In this document: piece after piece, positions 32,516 to 42,114 of the stretch
Layout: every line of letters starts with the position of its first letter
How positions within the stretch are numbered: the stretch's first letter is position 1
Origin: CAYPKG01 sp964411275
Lineage (GTDB): Bacteria > Bacillota > Clostridia > Christensenellales > CAG-138
Assembly (NCBI GenBank): GCA_964411275.1
Contig: CAYPKG010000018.1
Coordinates: 1-42,125, forward strand
Length of the DNA: 42,125 nt
Direction: 5' to 3'
Translations under genes and position numbers: made by a program
The notes under the pieces: model-generated
What the model saw: the letters and a program-made list of their open reading frames with translations, nothing else
Database searches by the model: none
What the model was told of the DNA's origin: nothing

Positions 32516-32524
32516 TGCTATACT
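32516..32524 (+). promoter_or_regulatory. Extended -10 promoter of the symporter operon
   Basis: TGCTATACT at 32516-32524, about 75 bases before the symporter ATG and next to the inverted repeat likely bound by the LysR protein. Confidence 0.4.
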
Positions 32525-32597
32525 TGCATCACAGTCAGCTTTGCAAAGCGGAACTCTCAACTCTCTAAATATGCCTATTTTGAAAGGAGTTCTGAAA

Positions 32598-34034
32598 ATG
32601 AATACCGTTGCTATGATCGTGATACCGTTGTATCTTGTGGCTATCATTCTATCAGTTATACTCATTGGCCGCAAGAATAAAAGCTATAAGGACTTTTCCG
32701 TGGGCGGCGGCTCGCTTCCCTGGTACGTCACCGCAGGCTCGATGGTTGCTGCAACCATAGGCGGCGGAACGCTGATCGGCTATGCCGGTTCCTATTATTC
32801 CTTTGGCGCGCAGTGGGTGTGGATGGCCGTCATCACGCTTGTCGCCCAAGTGATACTCGCAAAATTCCTTGCCACACGTTTCAAAAACTTCAATATCCCC
32901 AGCATCGCGGACATTATCGCCGTCCGCTACGACAAGCGCGCCCGCTGCGTTACGGCTATTATACTGTTGGTGGGTGAATTTGCGGTATTCTGCGCAATGG
33001 TCTCCTCCTTTGCGGGCATACTAAGCTCGTATATTGGGCTTTCCCGGGGGTTTTCCCTTATCATTACAGTGGTGATATTCCTCGTAACCGTTAATATGGG
33101 CGGCTTTAAGGGAATCGCCTATACCGACTTTATACAAACCTTTCTTATCATCGGCGGCATATTGATCGTTACTGGCATCACCTTCGCCCGCGCGGGCGGC
33201 TTTGCCGGTATCGCATCCCTGGGCTCCGACATGCTCAATCCCTTCCATGCTAATATCCCGTGGCAAACGATGCTGGGCAATCTTGTATCGATCGGGCTGC
33301 TGTGTTTCGTTAACCAGTGCACCACCATACAGAAGATCGCCGCCTCCAAATCGCCCAAGGACGCGCAAAAGGCCGTTATGGCTTCGTCAATCGCAAGCTC
33401 CATCGCCGTGGGAGGCTTCCTGCTCATTATGGGCTTGGGCGCAAAGATCCTCCATCCCGATATGGCCAATCCCGACGACGTGGTCATGAAGCTGCTCAAC
33501 GACATGCCTGTGTTCATCTCCACGCTCTATGCGGCAGCCATTGTCGCCGCAATTCTTACCACCGCCAATGCCATGCTCATCTCATCGAGCTTGAGCCTCA
33601 ATGCGCTGTTGAAGGCCGCTAAGCCCGAAATTTCGGATGCGAAGCAGTTGGTTTCCAGCAAAATCTATATTGTCTTAGCCGGTGTGCTGGCATATGTGTT
33701 TGTGCAGTTTATACCCGGCATCATCACATGGATCATGCTGGCTTATACCATCCAGGCAAGCTTGTTCATACCGCTTTATGCCGGATTGATCTGGAAACGC
33801 CCCACCGCCACGGCTGGCTTCATTTCCCTTCTGTTCTCCGGCCTTGTGGTTGGCATATGGGAAGTGCTGGGCTGTCCAATGGGCATCCACACCATATTCG
33901 TGGCGGTGCTCACAGGCATTCTCGCGCTGGTCATCGTGACGCTGCTTGATAAAAAGCCGGTAACATCCGCCCAGCTTCGCGTGGTAGAGGCGTTTAGAAA
34001 CGGTACGGCCATCCATGCGGAGGAATTGATATGA
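32598..34034 (+). CDS. Sodium:solute symporter (SSS family)
   Basis: A 478-residue, roughly 13-helix membrane transporter of the SSS family, which drives uptake with Na+. Visible are the N-terminal DFSVGGGSLPWYVTAGSMVA, the GGFKGIAYTDFIQTFLIIGG segment typical of the family core, and the later TTANAMLISSSLSLN. AAAGGAG precedes the ATG at 32598; the longer frame from 32460 runs through the promoter. Its stop overlaps the next start as ATGA. With a deacylase and an aminotransferase downstream it likely imports an acylated amino acid or short peptide-like compound. Confidence 0.93.
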   Translation: MNTVAMIVIPLYLVAIILSVILIGRKNKSYKDFSVGGGSLPWYVTAGSMVAATIGGGTLIGYAGSYYSFGAQWVWMAVITLVAQVILAKFLATRFKNFNIPSIADIIAVRYDKRARCVTAIILLVGEFAVFCAMVSSFAGILSSYIGLSRGFSLIITVVIFLVTVNMGGFKGIAYTDFIQTFLIIGGILIVTGITFARAGGFAGIASLGSDMLNPFHANIPWQTMLGNLVSIGLLCFVNQCTTIQKIAASKSPKDAQKAVMASSIASSIAVGGFLLIMGLGAKILHPDMANPDDVVMKLLNDMPVFISTLYAAAIVAAILTTANAMLISSSLSLNALLKAAKPEISDAKQLVSSKIYIVLAGVLAYVFVQFIPGIITWIMLAYTIQASLFIPLYAGLIWKRPTATAGFISLLFSGLVVGIWEVLGCPMGIHTIFVAVLTGILALVIVTLLDKKPVTSAQLRVVEAFRNGTAIHAEELI

Positions 34035-35644
34035 GCAAGAGCTTTGACACGATCATATTTGGTGGCCGGGTATACGACGGGTCGGGTGCGCCGGCCCGCC
34101 CGGCCGACGTGGGCATGACAAGCGGAAAAATAACCGCCATAGGCGATCTTTCTGCGGCCCAGGCAAGCGAGCGGATAGACGCGGCGGGTAAAGCGGTATG
34201 CCCCGGTTTTATCGATCACCACTCTCATGGCGACCAGAACGTGTTTGTGGACAGGCTGGCGGGTAATCAGCTTTTGCAGGGCATTACCACCGAGGTCACG
34301 GGCCACTGCGGTTCGTCCATGGCGCCGGGGCTGGGCGAGGTTCCCCCCTGCTGTATCGCTGTCACCGAGGACGCCACCCCTTCGCAGAACGAGGCGATGG
34401 CAAAAGCCAGCGTGGATTTTGCCGCTTGGGTCAACGCCGTATCAAAACTTGACATTGGCACGAATATGGGTTTTTATGCCGGGCATGGCAGCATCCGGTG
34501 GGCTGTGATGGGCGAGGGCGCGCAAAAGCCGAGCGCCCACCAAATGGACGCCATGAAAGCATATGTTCGCGATGCGATGGACGCGGGCTTTCTCGGCATT
34601 ACGTCCGGGCTGATCTATCCGCCCGGCTGTTATGCGGATGTTGCGGAGCTTTCAGAGCTTTGCGAGGTCGTGGCGTCCTATGGCGGCGTATACTGTACCC
34701 ACATACGCGACGAGGGGGATACGGTGTTAAAGGCGCTGGAAGAAGCCTGCACGGTGGCGCAGCGGTCGGGTGTGGAGCTTGTGGTATCGCATCATAAGGT
34801 AACCGGAAAGCATAACTGGGGCAGATCCGAAAAAACGCTGGCGCTTATCGACGATTTCGCGGCGAAGGGCGTAACGGTACATATGGATCAATATCCCTAC
34901 AACGCAGGCGCAACACAGCTTATGCACGCTATCCCCCGCGCGTATTTTCAGAAGGGGCGCGCCGCGTTGATCGAGTCTCTCAACGACCCGGCTGTAAGGG
35001 CCGCCATCCGCGCCGAGATGCTTATGCCCAATAAAGCCGGCGAGGAAAACCTACTGTACAGCTCGGGCGGGCCCGAAGGCGTGCTCATAGGCAACGCTAT
35101 GGAAGCGCCGGAAGCCGAAGGAAAAAATCTCATGGAGTTGGCGGAACTCTACGGCCGCGATCCCTATGACTTGCTCTTTGATATCGTGCAAAAAACCGAT
35201 GGCAGCGCCATAGGCGTATTCACGGTGGTGGGCGAGGCGGATATCCGCCGCATTCTGAAGGACCCGCGCACAGCGATCGGTACCGACGGCGTACACGGCA
35301 CACAGAAAAACCTCTTTGGTCACCCGCGGCTGTACGGCACGTTTCCCACCATATTTGAAAAATACGTGCGCAAGGAAAAGCTGCTGACGCTTGAGGATGC
35401 CATTCGTAAATGCACAGGGCTTCCGGCTTCTATCTCGCATCTCAAAAACAAGGGGTTTTTGAGGGAAGGCTTAGACGCGGATATCGTCGTGTTCGATCCG
35501 GCTTCCATAGCGGCTCACGCCGATTATTCCAATCCCATGGGGTCGAACACAGGGTTGGACCGCGTGATCGTAGGCGGCGTATCCGCCGTTATAGACGACA
35601 TGCTCACTGGGGCATATAACGGCCAAGTAGTGCTGCACGATTAA
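34031..35644 (+). CDS. D-aminoacylase-family amidohydrolase (N-acyl-D-amino-acid deacylase type)
   Basis: A 537-residue metal-dependent hydrolase. Family sequence features are the metal pocket GFIDHHSHGD (His64, His66, Asp68), TTEVTGHCGSSMAP, a CTHIRDEGD segment, VVSHHKVTGKHNWG and the late catalytic IGTDGVHGT. Family members remove acyl groups from N-acyl-D-amino acids or act on related cyclic ureides. The start overlaps the symporter stop (ATGA). Together with the symporter and aminotransferase this fits uptake, deacylation and transamination of a blocked amino acid. The substrate and its chirality are not readable from sequence. Confidence 0.88.
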   Translation: MSKSFDTIIFGGRVYDGSGAPARPADVGMTSGKITAIGDLSAAQASERIDAAGKAVCPGFIDHHSHGDQNVFVDRLAGNQLLQGITTEVTGHCGSSMAPGLGEVPPCCIAVTEDATPSQNEAMAKASVDFAAWVNAVSKLDIGTNMGFYAGHGSIRWAVMGEGAQKPSAHQMDAMKAYVRDAMDAGFLGITSGLIYPPGCYADVAELSELCEVVASYGGVYCTHIRDEGDTVLKALEEACTVAQRSGVELVVSHHKVTGKHNWGRSEKTLALIDDFAAKGVTVHMDQYPYNAGATQLMHAIPRAYFQKGRAALIESLNDPAVRAAIRAEMLMPNKAGEENLLYSSGGPEGVLIGNAMEAPEAEGKNLMELAELYGRDPYDLLFDIVQKTDGSAIGVFTVVGEADIRRILKDPRTAIGTDGVHGTQKNLFGHPRLYGTFPTIFEKYVRKEKLLTLEDAIRKCTGLPASISHLKNKGFLREGLDADIVVFDPASIAAHADYSNPMGSNTGLDRVIVGGVSAVIDDMLTGAYNGQVVLHD

Positions 35645-35657
35645 GGGGAAGCATGCT

Positions 35658-36737
35658 ATGGAACTAAAGATACGCCCCGAGATTTTAAAAGGACTCAAGG
35701 AGAGTTACGCCCAGGAGGAGGCCTGCGCCGAGGGTTTTATCAATTGCAGCGAGGGGGACAATCCATATGGCACCCCGCCTGCCGCGACCGCTGCATGGAG
35801 CGCGCGCCCGCAGCAGCTATTCGCCTATCCGCACAGCACGGCCTTCCAAGAGGCGCTGCTATCCTTTTGGGGTTCCGATTGCCGTTTAACCACGGGTATG
35901 CTCAAGCTTTGCGCGGGAACCATCGACGGAATATATCAGGTATTGAGCTTGTTCGATCAGCCGGCTTATCAGGTGCTGGGCGTGGCGCCGCAATTCCCGG
36001 ATTTCGTATGGGCCGTTCGGCTTCGCGGGGGTATTTACAAAAGTGTGCCTATCAAAAACGGCGGCCTGCCGGTGCAGGCGCTGGTGGACGGCATCGAAAA
36101 GCAAACGGCGCCGGTTTATATCGATAACCCCAATAACCCTACGGGTATGCGCTTTACGCTAAACGAACTGCGCGCCGTGCTGGAGCGCGCAAAGCGCATG
36201 GGCGCGGCTGTGCTGGTAGACGAAGCCTATGGCGGCTATATGAAAAAAAGCGAGTCCGCAATTTGCCTTTTGAGCGAGTTTAGCAATTTGCTTGTGCTTC
36301 GATCCATGTCAAAGGCATGGGGTCTCGCGTCGCTTAGGGCCGGATACATCGCGGCGGGCGAGGGGCTGTGCGAAGCACTTATGCAAATCAGCAATCCCTA
36401 TGTGCTGCCGGAATGCATCCGCCTTACGGCAGCGGCCGCGCTAAGCGATTACGGTTTTCTAAAAACATGTGCGGCAAACTTTGATAGGGACAAAAAGCGA
36501 TTGCGCGCCGCGCTTCCTCGGACCATCACCATGGCGCCCACATACGATGCCTGCCCCATATGCCTGCTGACACATGTGAATTCAAACGCAAACCTGTATG
36601 AGCGGATGCTTTGTGTTGGCATAAAGGCCGTGGACGGCTCCTGCTTTGAGGGGCTGGGCAAGAACAGCGTCCGGCTGCGGCTGCCGCATTGCGGTTTGAT
36701 GCCGCGCCTACTTGAGGCCATCTCAGCCCTCACATAA
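35658..36737 (+). CDS. PLP-dependent aminotransferase, class I/II (HisC-like)
   Basis: A 359-residue fold-type I enzyme. The conserved DNPNNPTG near residue 156, DEAYGGY near 189 and the PLP lysine Lys219 in RSMSKAWGL are present. Similarity is to histidinol-phosphate-type aminotransferases, but no histidine genes are nearby. It begins 13 bases after the deacylase, with AAGGGGA upstream, so it is the third gene of the operon and probably transaminates the amino acid released by the deacylase. Near its end KNSVRLRLPHCGLM provides the arginine that binds the substrate carboxylate. Confidence 0.88.
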   Translation: MELKIRPEILKGLKESYAQEEACAEGFINCSEGDNPYGTPPAATAAWSARPQQLFAYPHSTAFQEALLSFWGSDCRLTTGMLKLCAGTIDGIYQVLSLFDQPAYQVLGVAPQFPDFVWAVRLRGGIYKSVPIKNGGLPVQALVDGIEKQTAPVYIDNPNNPTGMRFTLNELRAVLERAKRMGAAVLVDEAYGGYMKKSESAICLLSEFSNLLVLRSMSKAWGLASLRAGYIAAGEGLCEALMQISNPYVLPECIRLTAAAALSDYGFLKTCAANFDRDKKRLRAALPRTITMAPTYDACPICLLTHVNSNANLYERMLCVGIKAVDGSCFEGLGKNSVRLRLPHCGLMPRLLEAISALT

Positions 36738-36758
36738 TAATCTCCCTCCTAAACAAGA

Positions 36759-36788
36759 GGAGCCGTAGCTTGTTGCTGCTACGGCTCC
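36759..36788. terminator. Hairpin between the aminotransferase and the flavoprotein genes
   Basis: GGAGCCGTAGC (36759-36769) pairs perfectly with 36778-36788 over an eight-base loop. T-tracts are poor on both sides, so termination is plausible because the genes converge but not certain. Confidence 0.45.
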
Positions 36789-36811
36789 CCTACGTCACAC
36801 TAGTTGTCCGG

Positions 36812-38810
36812 TTATTTTGCCGCGTGCTCGCCGGCGATCCTGCCGGATACGAACACATAACCCTGGGCAACGCCGCCGTAGTTCGCGTAGCCCTTCTGGT
36901 TGTTGAACAGTACGCCCATGGAATCTGTGCCAACCGCGTACAGCCCATCGATGACGTTGCCTGTGGTATCGAGTACCTGCATATCGGCGTTGACATCCAG
37001 GCCGCCGCAGGTGCTGTAGATATAAGGCGCGCCGGTCACGGCGATGTAATACTCGCTGGCGTCGCCGATAGCGCCCAGGCGCTCGTAGCGCTCAAGCTGC
37101 TTGCTGAAGGGATCTTCGCCCCCCGCTACCACCGCGTCGTAAGCGGTTACGGCGTCGTTGAGCGCCCCACCGGTCATGCCGCTGCCGATGGCGGTCGCCA
37201 GCTCGTCCAGAGAGCCTGCCTTGTAGACATAGCCAAGCTTGATGGCCTCTTCCAGCACCGCGTCGATGTTTTTGAGCGGGACATCCGCCGCAATGCCGCC
37301 CTGGGTCAGGTAACGGCCACCCGCGTCAAACTTCGGCCCCTGCTCGCGCAGGATGTCGATCTGCTCTTTGGAGTAGATGGTATAGTACCGGGGCCCAACA
37401 ATGAACCCGTTGTACGCGATGTTCGCCTCGTTCATAAAGCGCTCGCCGCTGGGATTGACCATGAGGGACTCTGAGGAGCAGGCTAGGCCATAGGGAATGT
37501 CATTGTCCGCATGATCCTCAAAGGAAAGCATGATGGTGGACGGCCCCGCGAAATGGGACATGGGAGGCATGTCGATGTTATAGGTGGCCGCGCCCGCATT
37601 GAGCGCCATCTGAATGCCCGCGCCGTCGTTCTGGGTCATGCCGTACACCCGCCAGTCGCCGCCGATGTACTGGTTTTTCATTTCCACATTGCCCGCAAAG
37701 CCGCCGGTGGCCAGTATGACCTTCGCCGCTTTGATGGTAACGGTGCTGCCGTCCAGACGGGTCGCCTTCGCGCCGGCTACCTTGCCTGCGTCCATGAGAA
37801 GCTCGGTCGCCTCCGTCTCCAGCAGGTATGTGCCGCCCATTGCCTGGTACTTGTCATACGCCTGTGCAAAGAAGCTCTCAGTGAGGGCTTTTTTNNNNNN
37901 NNNNNNNNNNNNNNNNNNNNNNNNNNNNNNNNNNNNNNNNNNNNNNNNNNNNNNNNNNNNNNNNNNNNNNNNNNNNNNNNNNNNNNNNNNNNNNTTCAGC
38001 CGCCGCCAGGGCCGCCGTGGTGCCCGCGCCGCCCATGCCCACCACAAGGATGTCCGCCTCGATTGTTTCGTCAGCGGCTGGGGCAATCCCAAGGGGCGCG
38101 TTCAGCGCCGCCTGATCCCCGCCGGCCTGGAGCAAGCAATCCAGCACCGCGTTCTTGATGCCGTTGGAGGTGGAGGTCGCACCACACACAGCGTCTACCG
38201 CAAGGGACTGATGCTCAATGATCCGGGGGATCAATACGCTGGTGGCCGTGGCCACTTCACCGATGGTTTCTTGGTGTTCGCCCAAAGCGATGTCGGTGAT
38301 CTTCCCACCCGCTACCGTCACGGTAACCGGGATGGGCTCCATCACGCTAAAACCATACGAAGAGGCGGTGTACACACCGTCGTTTAACACAATGCCCACC
38401 GTCTCACCCATGGCCTCGTTCAGGGCCATGGCAGCCGCAGTCTTGATGCCGTTGCTGGACGCGGTGGCGCCTGAGATGCCATCCACTTCCGCCGAGTTGG
38501 CGGTTTTGATGATCTCCGGAAGCTGCTCTACCGCGATGGAACCGATGCCCAGCGTCTCGCTGTCGCCTACGGCTAATACATCGGTGATGGCGTTCGCGTC
38601 TACAGTGAGGGTTACGCTAACGTCGCCGCCAAAGCCCTTCGCTGTGGCGGAATAGGTGCCGGGAGTGTACTTGCCCGGTTCTTCTCCGGCAGGGACCGGT
38701 TCCGGCGTCGCCTCGGCCGCTGGCGCGGGCTCCTGCGCGGCAGGAGCGGCGCAGGCGGTGGCAAATAGCAACATCGCCAAGAGAAGCGCCAATACTGTAC
38801 GCAATTTCAT
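36812..38810 (-). CDS. Surface lipoprotein flavin reductase with two FMN-binding domains (fumarate/urocanate reductase-like), split by an assembly gap
   Basis: The N-terminus is a lipoprotein signal (MKLRTVLALLLAMLLFATAC). A Pro/Ala/Glu-rich linker is followed by two FMN-binding domains with covalent-flavin motifs DGISGATAS and DAVCGATST. The FAD-binding start VVGMGGAGTTAALAAAE is then lost in a run of 100 N (37895-37994). After the gap comes the fumarate-reductase-type flavoprotein (VILATGGFAGN, GGRYLTQGG, GVLFNNQKGYANYGG). Such secreted enzymes reduce fumarate-like or other acceptors outside the cell. AAAGGAGG precedes the ATG at 38810. The frames on the two sides differ, and compared with related enzymes roughly 100 residues are missing, so the real gap is longer than 100 bases. 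Confidence 0.9.
37895..37994. other. Assembly gap (100 N) inside the flavoprotein gene
   Basis: One hundred N, a conventional scaffold placeholder. Both sides belong to one protein family; the flanking frames do not match, and about 300 bases or more are expected to be missing. Confidence 0.95.
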
Positions 38811-38900
38811 CTTTGTTTCCTCCTTTGTATAATGTGTCTCACCCATTACCACAGGGCGACATATACAGTATACAGAAAACACAATCCAATTCCGTTGAAA

Positions 38901-40853
38901 TTATGATGAAATTTTGTCAATCGGTTCATCCGACACGGGAAGCGTCACCGTAAACGCGCTGCCCTTTTGAGGATTAGATTGTACCCGGATATCCCCGCCA
39001 TGGGCCCGGACGATGGATTTTGCGATGGCAAGCCCCAGGCCGGTTGATCCCCCCGGGCCTTTCACATACCGCTCAAACAACCGGTGGATCTGATCCTTGG
39101 GAATTCCAGGGCCATGATCCAAAACCGTGATTTCCACGGTGTGTTTTTCCCCATGTTGTACATTCACCTGTACCACCCCGCCCTCCGGGCTGTGCCGGAT
39201 GGCGTTGTCCAGAATATTATCGAGAGCCTGTCCCAGCCGAAACGCGTCCCCCACGATTGTAAGGCCGGTATCCTCCAGTTTTATGATAATATCGATCCTC
39301 CGCTCCAGCGCCTTTGCCCCCGCGTCCGCCACAAGGCTCTGAATGAGATGTGAAAGCTGGAATTCCACAAAGTTGAATTCAATCGCATTGTCGTCCAGGC
39401 GGGAAACGAGGAATATATCATCCGCCATATTCTCAAGGCTGGTGATCTTGCCGTCGATCAGCGTGAGATATTTCTCCTGCCCCGCTGTGGGCACGGGCAA
39501 TGCATCCTTTAACATATCGAGATACCCGCCCAAGGCAAACAACGGGCTGCGCAGGTTATGGACGATATCGGTCATGAACCGCTGTTTGCGGGATTGCACC
39601 TGCATCAGCCGCTCGTTGGTGGATACCAGCTCTGATGTTTGCTCCTCCACCTTTTTTTCGAGAAGCGCGTTCAGCTCGTCGGCCTCCTGGAATTTTCTTG
39701 CGAACTTCCCCGTGGCCGCCACCACCAGCGCAAACAGGTACGCGAATTGCGCGTACTGGGTGGGCATCACCTGTACGTCCACCATACCCTGCGGGATCAG
39801 CCCTTTATTGAGCAGCAAGTAAAACACCGCTTCCACGATAAAGCTCACACCCCAGCCCCACAGCAATATTCCGCAGGAGGGAGCGCCGCGAAGAAGCGAC
39901 TTAGCGATGAGATAACCCTGAATGAGCATTTGCACATATCCCGCATAACGCAGCACCGTCATGGCAAATCCGCTTGCGCAAAATAGCGAGAGAACACACA
40001 CACCAACGGTGAAGAGCACAAAATGATGCACCGCCCGGGGCGGTTTTACCACAAATTGCAGGCACACAAAATAGCTGAGCACATAGAACTGGCGCATCAC
40101 CACCGGCGACCAGCGGGGAAACACCATTATGGAAGGATACCGGGGAATGCTTAAAAAGAGAATAAGGTACATGGCGGCGGTAAACGCCAGCAGCAAAAGG
40201 TATTTTTCGCTGCGCTTTTGCAGGAACATCACCACCATGAACAGCACCAGCATCAGGTGCAGCCCGATGGCAATGAGGTCAAGATACAGCCAGAGATTTT
40301 GCGCTGAAAGCAGCTTTGTACGGGAACCCAGCAGAACGCCCTGATATCCGTCATACAAGGACTGGCTGTTTGCCTCCAATGTGAATTCATACGTCCCCGT
40401 GCCGTTACTTTCATAATCGGCCAGGCGGAACATGTCCGCGGAGGAAATGGTTCCGTTTTCCTCCATTCCCTGTACAACAACGCCGTTGATCCATAACCGG
40501 CTGGAAAACGGGCGGGTCAACAGGAAATAATACCCATCCTCCGGGTTCTCAAGGGCCAGTGTAAAACGGTATGTAAAGCCCCGCATGCGCCGGTCGAAGC
40601 GCAGGTTTTTCGCAATCTCCCAGGCGTCCGTCTCCCCGCCCGTTTCCCTCATAAACCATTCCCCGGTAAGCATGTAGGGCATGCTGTCCGGGGAAAGCGA
40701 AGGCACCGCGATGATCCCCGCGCGGGCGTTGAGCACCGGGGAGTTTTCATTGAGCCGAATTAGATAGAACAGCAGCAGCAATGTAAGCAGCAATATTCCA
40801 ATCAGCAGCAGCCAGTTCTTTTTCTCGGCCACACCGTTTTTTCTGCCTTTCAA
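38901..40853 (-). CDS. Membrane histidine kinase with 7TM/DISM-like sensor, no adjacent regulator
   Basis: A 650-residue sensor kinase: N-terminal membrane anchor (about 14-32), an extracellular beta-rich domain (about 50-180), seven or so membrane helices (about 185-385), a coiled coil (390-425), then the kinase core. The phosphoacceptor is His432 in VHNLRSPLFA, with Asn in place of the usual Glu after His. The ATP domain shows LDNILDNAIRHSPEGG, DHGPGIP and GLGLAIAKSIVRAHGG. The start is TTG immediately after the upstream gene's stop (TAGTTG). It may sense a carbohydrate or surface signal and control the flavoprotein gene 90 bases downstream. Confidence 0.9.
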   Translation of the reverse strand: MKGRKNGVAEKKNWLLLIGILLLTLLLLFYLIRLNENSPVLNARAGIIAVPSLSPDSMPYMLTGEWFMRETGGETDAWEIAKNLRFDRRMRGFTYRFTLALENPEDGYYFLLTRPFSSRLWINGVVVQGMEENGTISSADMFRLADYESNGTGTYEFTLEANSQSLYDGYQGVLLGSRTKLLSAQNLWLYLDLIAIGLHLMLVLFMVVMFLQKRSEKYLLLLAFTAAMYLILFLSIPRYPSIMVFPRWSPVVMRQFYVLSYFVCLQFVVKPPRAVHHFVLFTVGVCVLSLFCASGFAMTVLRYAGYVQMLIQGYLIAKSLLRGAPSCGILLWGWGVSFIVEAVFYLLLNKGLIPQGMVDVQVMPTQYAQFAYLFALVVAATGKFARKFQEADELNALLEKKVEEQTSELVSTNERLMQVQSRKQRFMTDIVHNLRSPLFALGGYLDMLKDALPVPTAGQEKYLTLIDGKITSLENMADDIFLVSRLDDNAIEFNFVEFQLSHLIQSLVADAGAKALERRIDIIIKLEDTGLTIVGDAFRLGQALDNILDNAIRHSPEGGVVQVNVQHGEKHTVEITVLDHGPGIPKDQIHRLFERYVKGPGGSTGLGLAIAKSIVRAHGGDIRVQSNPQKGSAFTVTLPVSDEPIDKISS

Positions 40854-42065
40854 CTATTTCATCCCTTTAAGCCGTTGCTCCAGATACCGGGCAAGCTGCT
40901 CCACAGCCTGCTCCTGCCCCTGAAACGCCTTGGCGCTTCCTTGGGCCAGCGTCCCCCGGCCGCCGCCGCGTCCGTTGAGCGCCGCGTTCACCGCCTGGCA
41001 CAATTCCCCCATGTCCAGACCCAGTTTTTCCGAGCAGCAAAGGACATACTGCAGCGCCCCCTCCGCTTCTGACAACAGCAGGCACAGGGCGTTCCTGCCC
41101 TTACAAACCCGCTGCGCCAGGGGCTTTAACTGCGCGCTGGGCAGATCCGGATACAGCCTCACGCAGATGGCCGTTCCCTTCACACAATTTGCCCCGTCCA
41201 ACAGCTCCTCACCGAGATAGCGGGTTAGCTTATGATACAGCTCCTTATTCTCCCGGCGCAAATTCGCCTGCTCCTTTTGCTGCTTTACCACCGCTTCCCC
41301 AAGCAGTTCCGGCTTGACGGACAGCAATTTCGCCGCCCGTTCCGCCGCGCTTTGCATCCGCCCCGCGAAGTCCAGCGCCCGGGCGCCGCAATGGAACGTC
41401 AGCCGGGTGCCGCCCTTGTATTTTTCAAAGCTCTCGATCTTGACAAAGCCCACCTCACCCAGGTTTCTAACATGGGTGCCGCAACAGGTGCAGCTGTCCG
41501 CCCCGGGCATGGTCACGATCCGGATCTCGCCCGCTATCCCCTCCGCCTGTTTGCGAAGCTGCATCCCGCTCAATTCCTCCGGGGAAACATATACAACCCT
41601 TACCGGCAGGTTACTGGTGATAAACTCCATGGTGCGCCGCTCCAGGCTTGCCACCTGCCCGCCGTCAAGGAGACTATCGAGGTCGATTGTGGCGTATGTT
41701 TCCGCCATGTGAAAGCCCACATTATGCGCCCCAAACAATTCATACGCGGCGTAGGAAAGTATGTGCTCGCCGCTGTGCTGCTGCATGTGATCAAAGCGCC
41801 GGGGCCAGTGGAGGCTCACCGTCACAGTTTCCCCCACGGGCAGCGCCGCATCCGTCACGTGGATGACTTTCTCCCCGTCCTCCCGGACGTCCAGCACGTT
41901 TGCGCTTCCGATTAGTCCGGTGTCATGGGGCTGGCCGCCGCCTGTGGGGAACAGGATGGTGCGGTCCAATTCCACCTCGAACCCGCCCTCGATGGCTTCG
42001 CAGCCAAGAACCTTAGCCGTGGTTTTAGTAAGATAGCAATCATCCAAATACAGCTTCGTGGTCAT
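40854..42065 (-). CDS. AlaX-like alanyl-tRNA editing protein with DHHA1-type C-terminus
   Basis: A 403-residue trans-editing protein related to the editing domain of alanyl-tRNA synthetase, which hydrolyses Ser- or Gly-tRNA(Ala). It has the N-terminal FPTGGGQPHDTG, the zinc pair HMQQHSGEHIL (His97, His101) and DSCTCCGTHV (Cys194, His198). A coiled-coil/DHHA1-like region follows, ending in GRGGGRGTLAQGSAKAFQG. It lacks the aminoacylation domain. The ATG at 42065 follows AAGGA; the longer frame runs through a hairpin at the window edge. Its stop abuts the kinase start, so both are probably on one message. Confidence 0.9.
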   Translation of the reverse strand: MTTKLYLDDCYLTKTTAKVLGCEAIEGGFEVELDRTILFPTGGGQPHDTGLIGSANVLDVREDGEKVIHVTDAALPVGETVTVSLHWPRRFDHMQQHSGEHILSYAAYELFGAHNVGFHMAETYATIDLDSLLDGGQVASLERRTMEFITSNLPVRVVYVSPEELSGMQLRKQAEGIAGEIRIVTMPGADSCTCCGTHVRNLGEVGFVKIESFEKYKGGTRLTFHCGARALDFAGRMQSAAERAAKLLSVKPELLGEAVVKQQKEQANLRRENKELYHKLTRYLGEELLDGANCVKGTAICVRLYPDLPSAQLKPLAQRVCKGRNALCLLLSEAEGALQYVLCCSEKLGLDMGELCQAVNAALNGRGGGRGTLAQGSAKAFQGQEQAVEQLARYLEQRLKGMK

Positions 42066-42075
42066 ATATATCCTT

Positions 42076-42114
42076 GTATGATAAACACGCGGCAAAAACC
42101 GTGTGTTATCATAC
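42076..42114. promoter_or_regulatory. Imperfect palindrome upstream of the AlaX gene
   Basis: GTATGATAA (42076-42084) pairs with TTATCATAC (42106-42114), and the inner ACACG/CGTGT bases add further imperfect pairing. It lies in the 5' leader 11 bases before the gene; it could be an operator or leader hairpin. The window ends 11 bases further. Confidence 0.35.

Noticed and set aside
36812..38810. Two separate genes on the two sides of the N run
   Set aside because: Both sides match consecutive parts of one fumarate-reductase-type flavoprotein; the break is an assembly gap.
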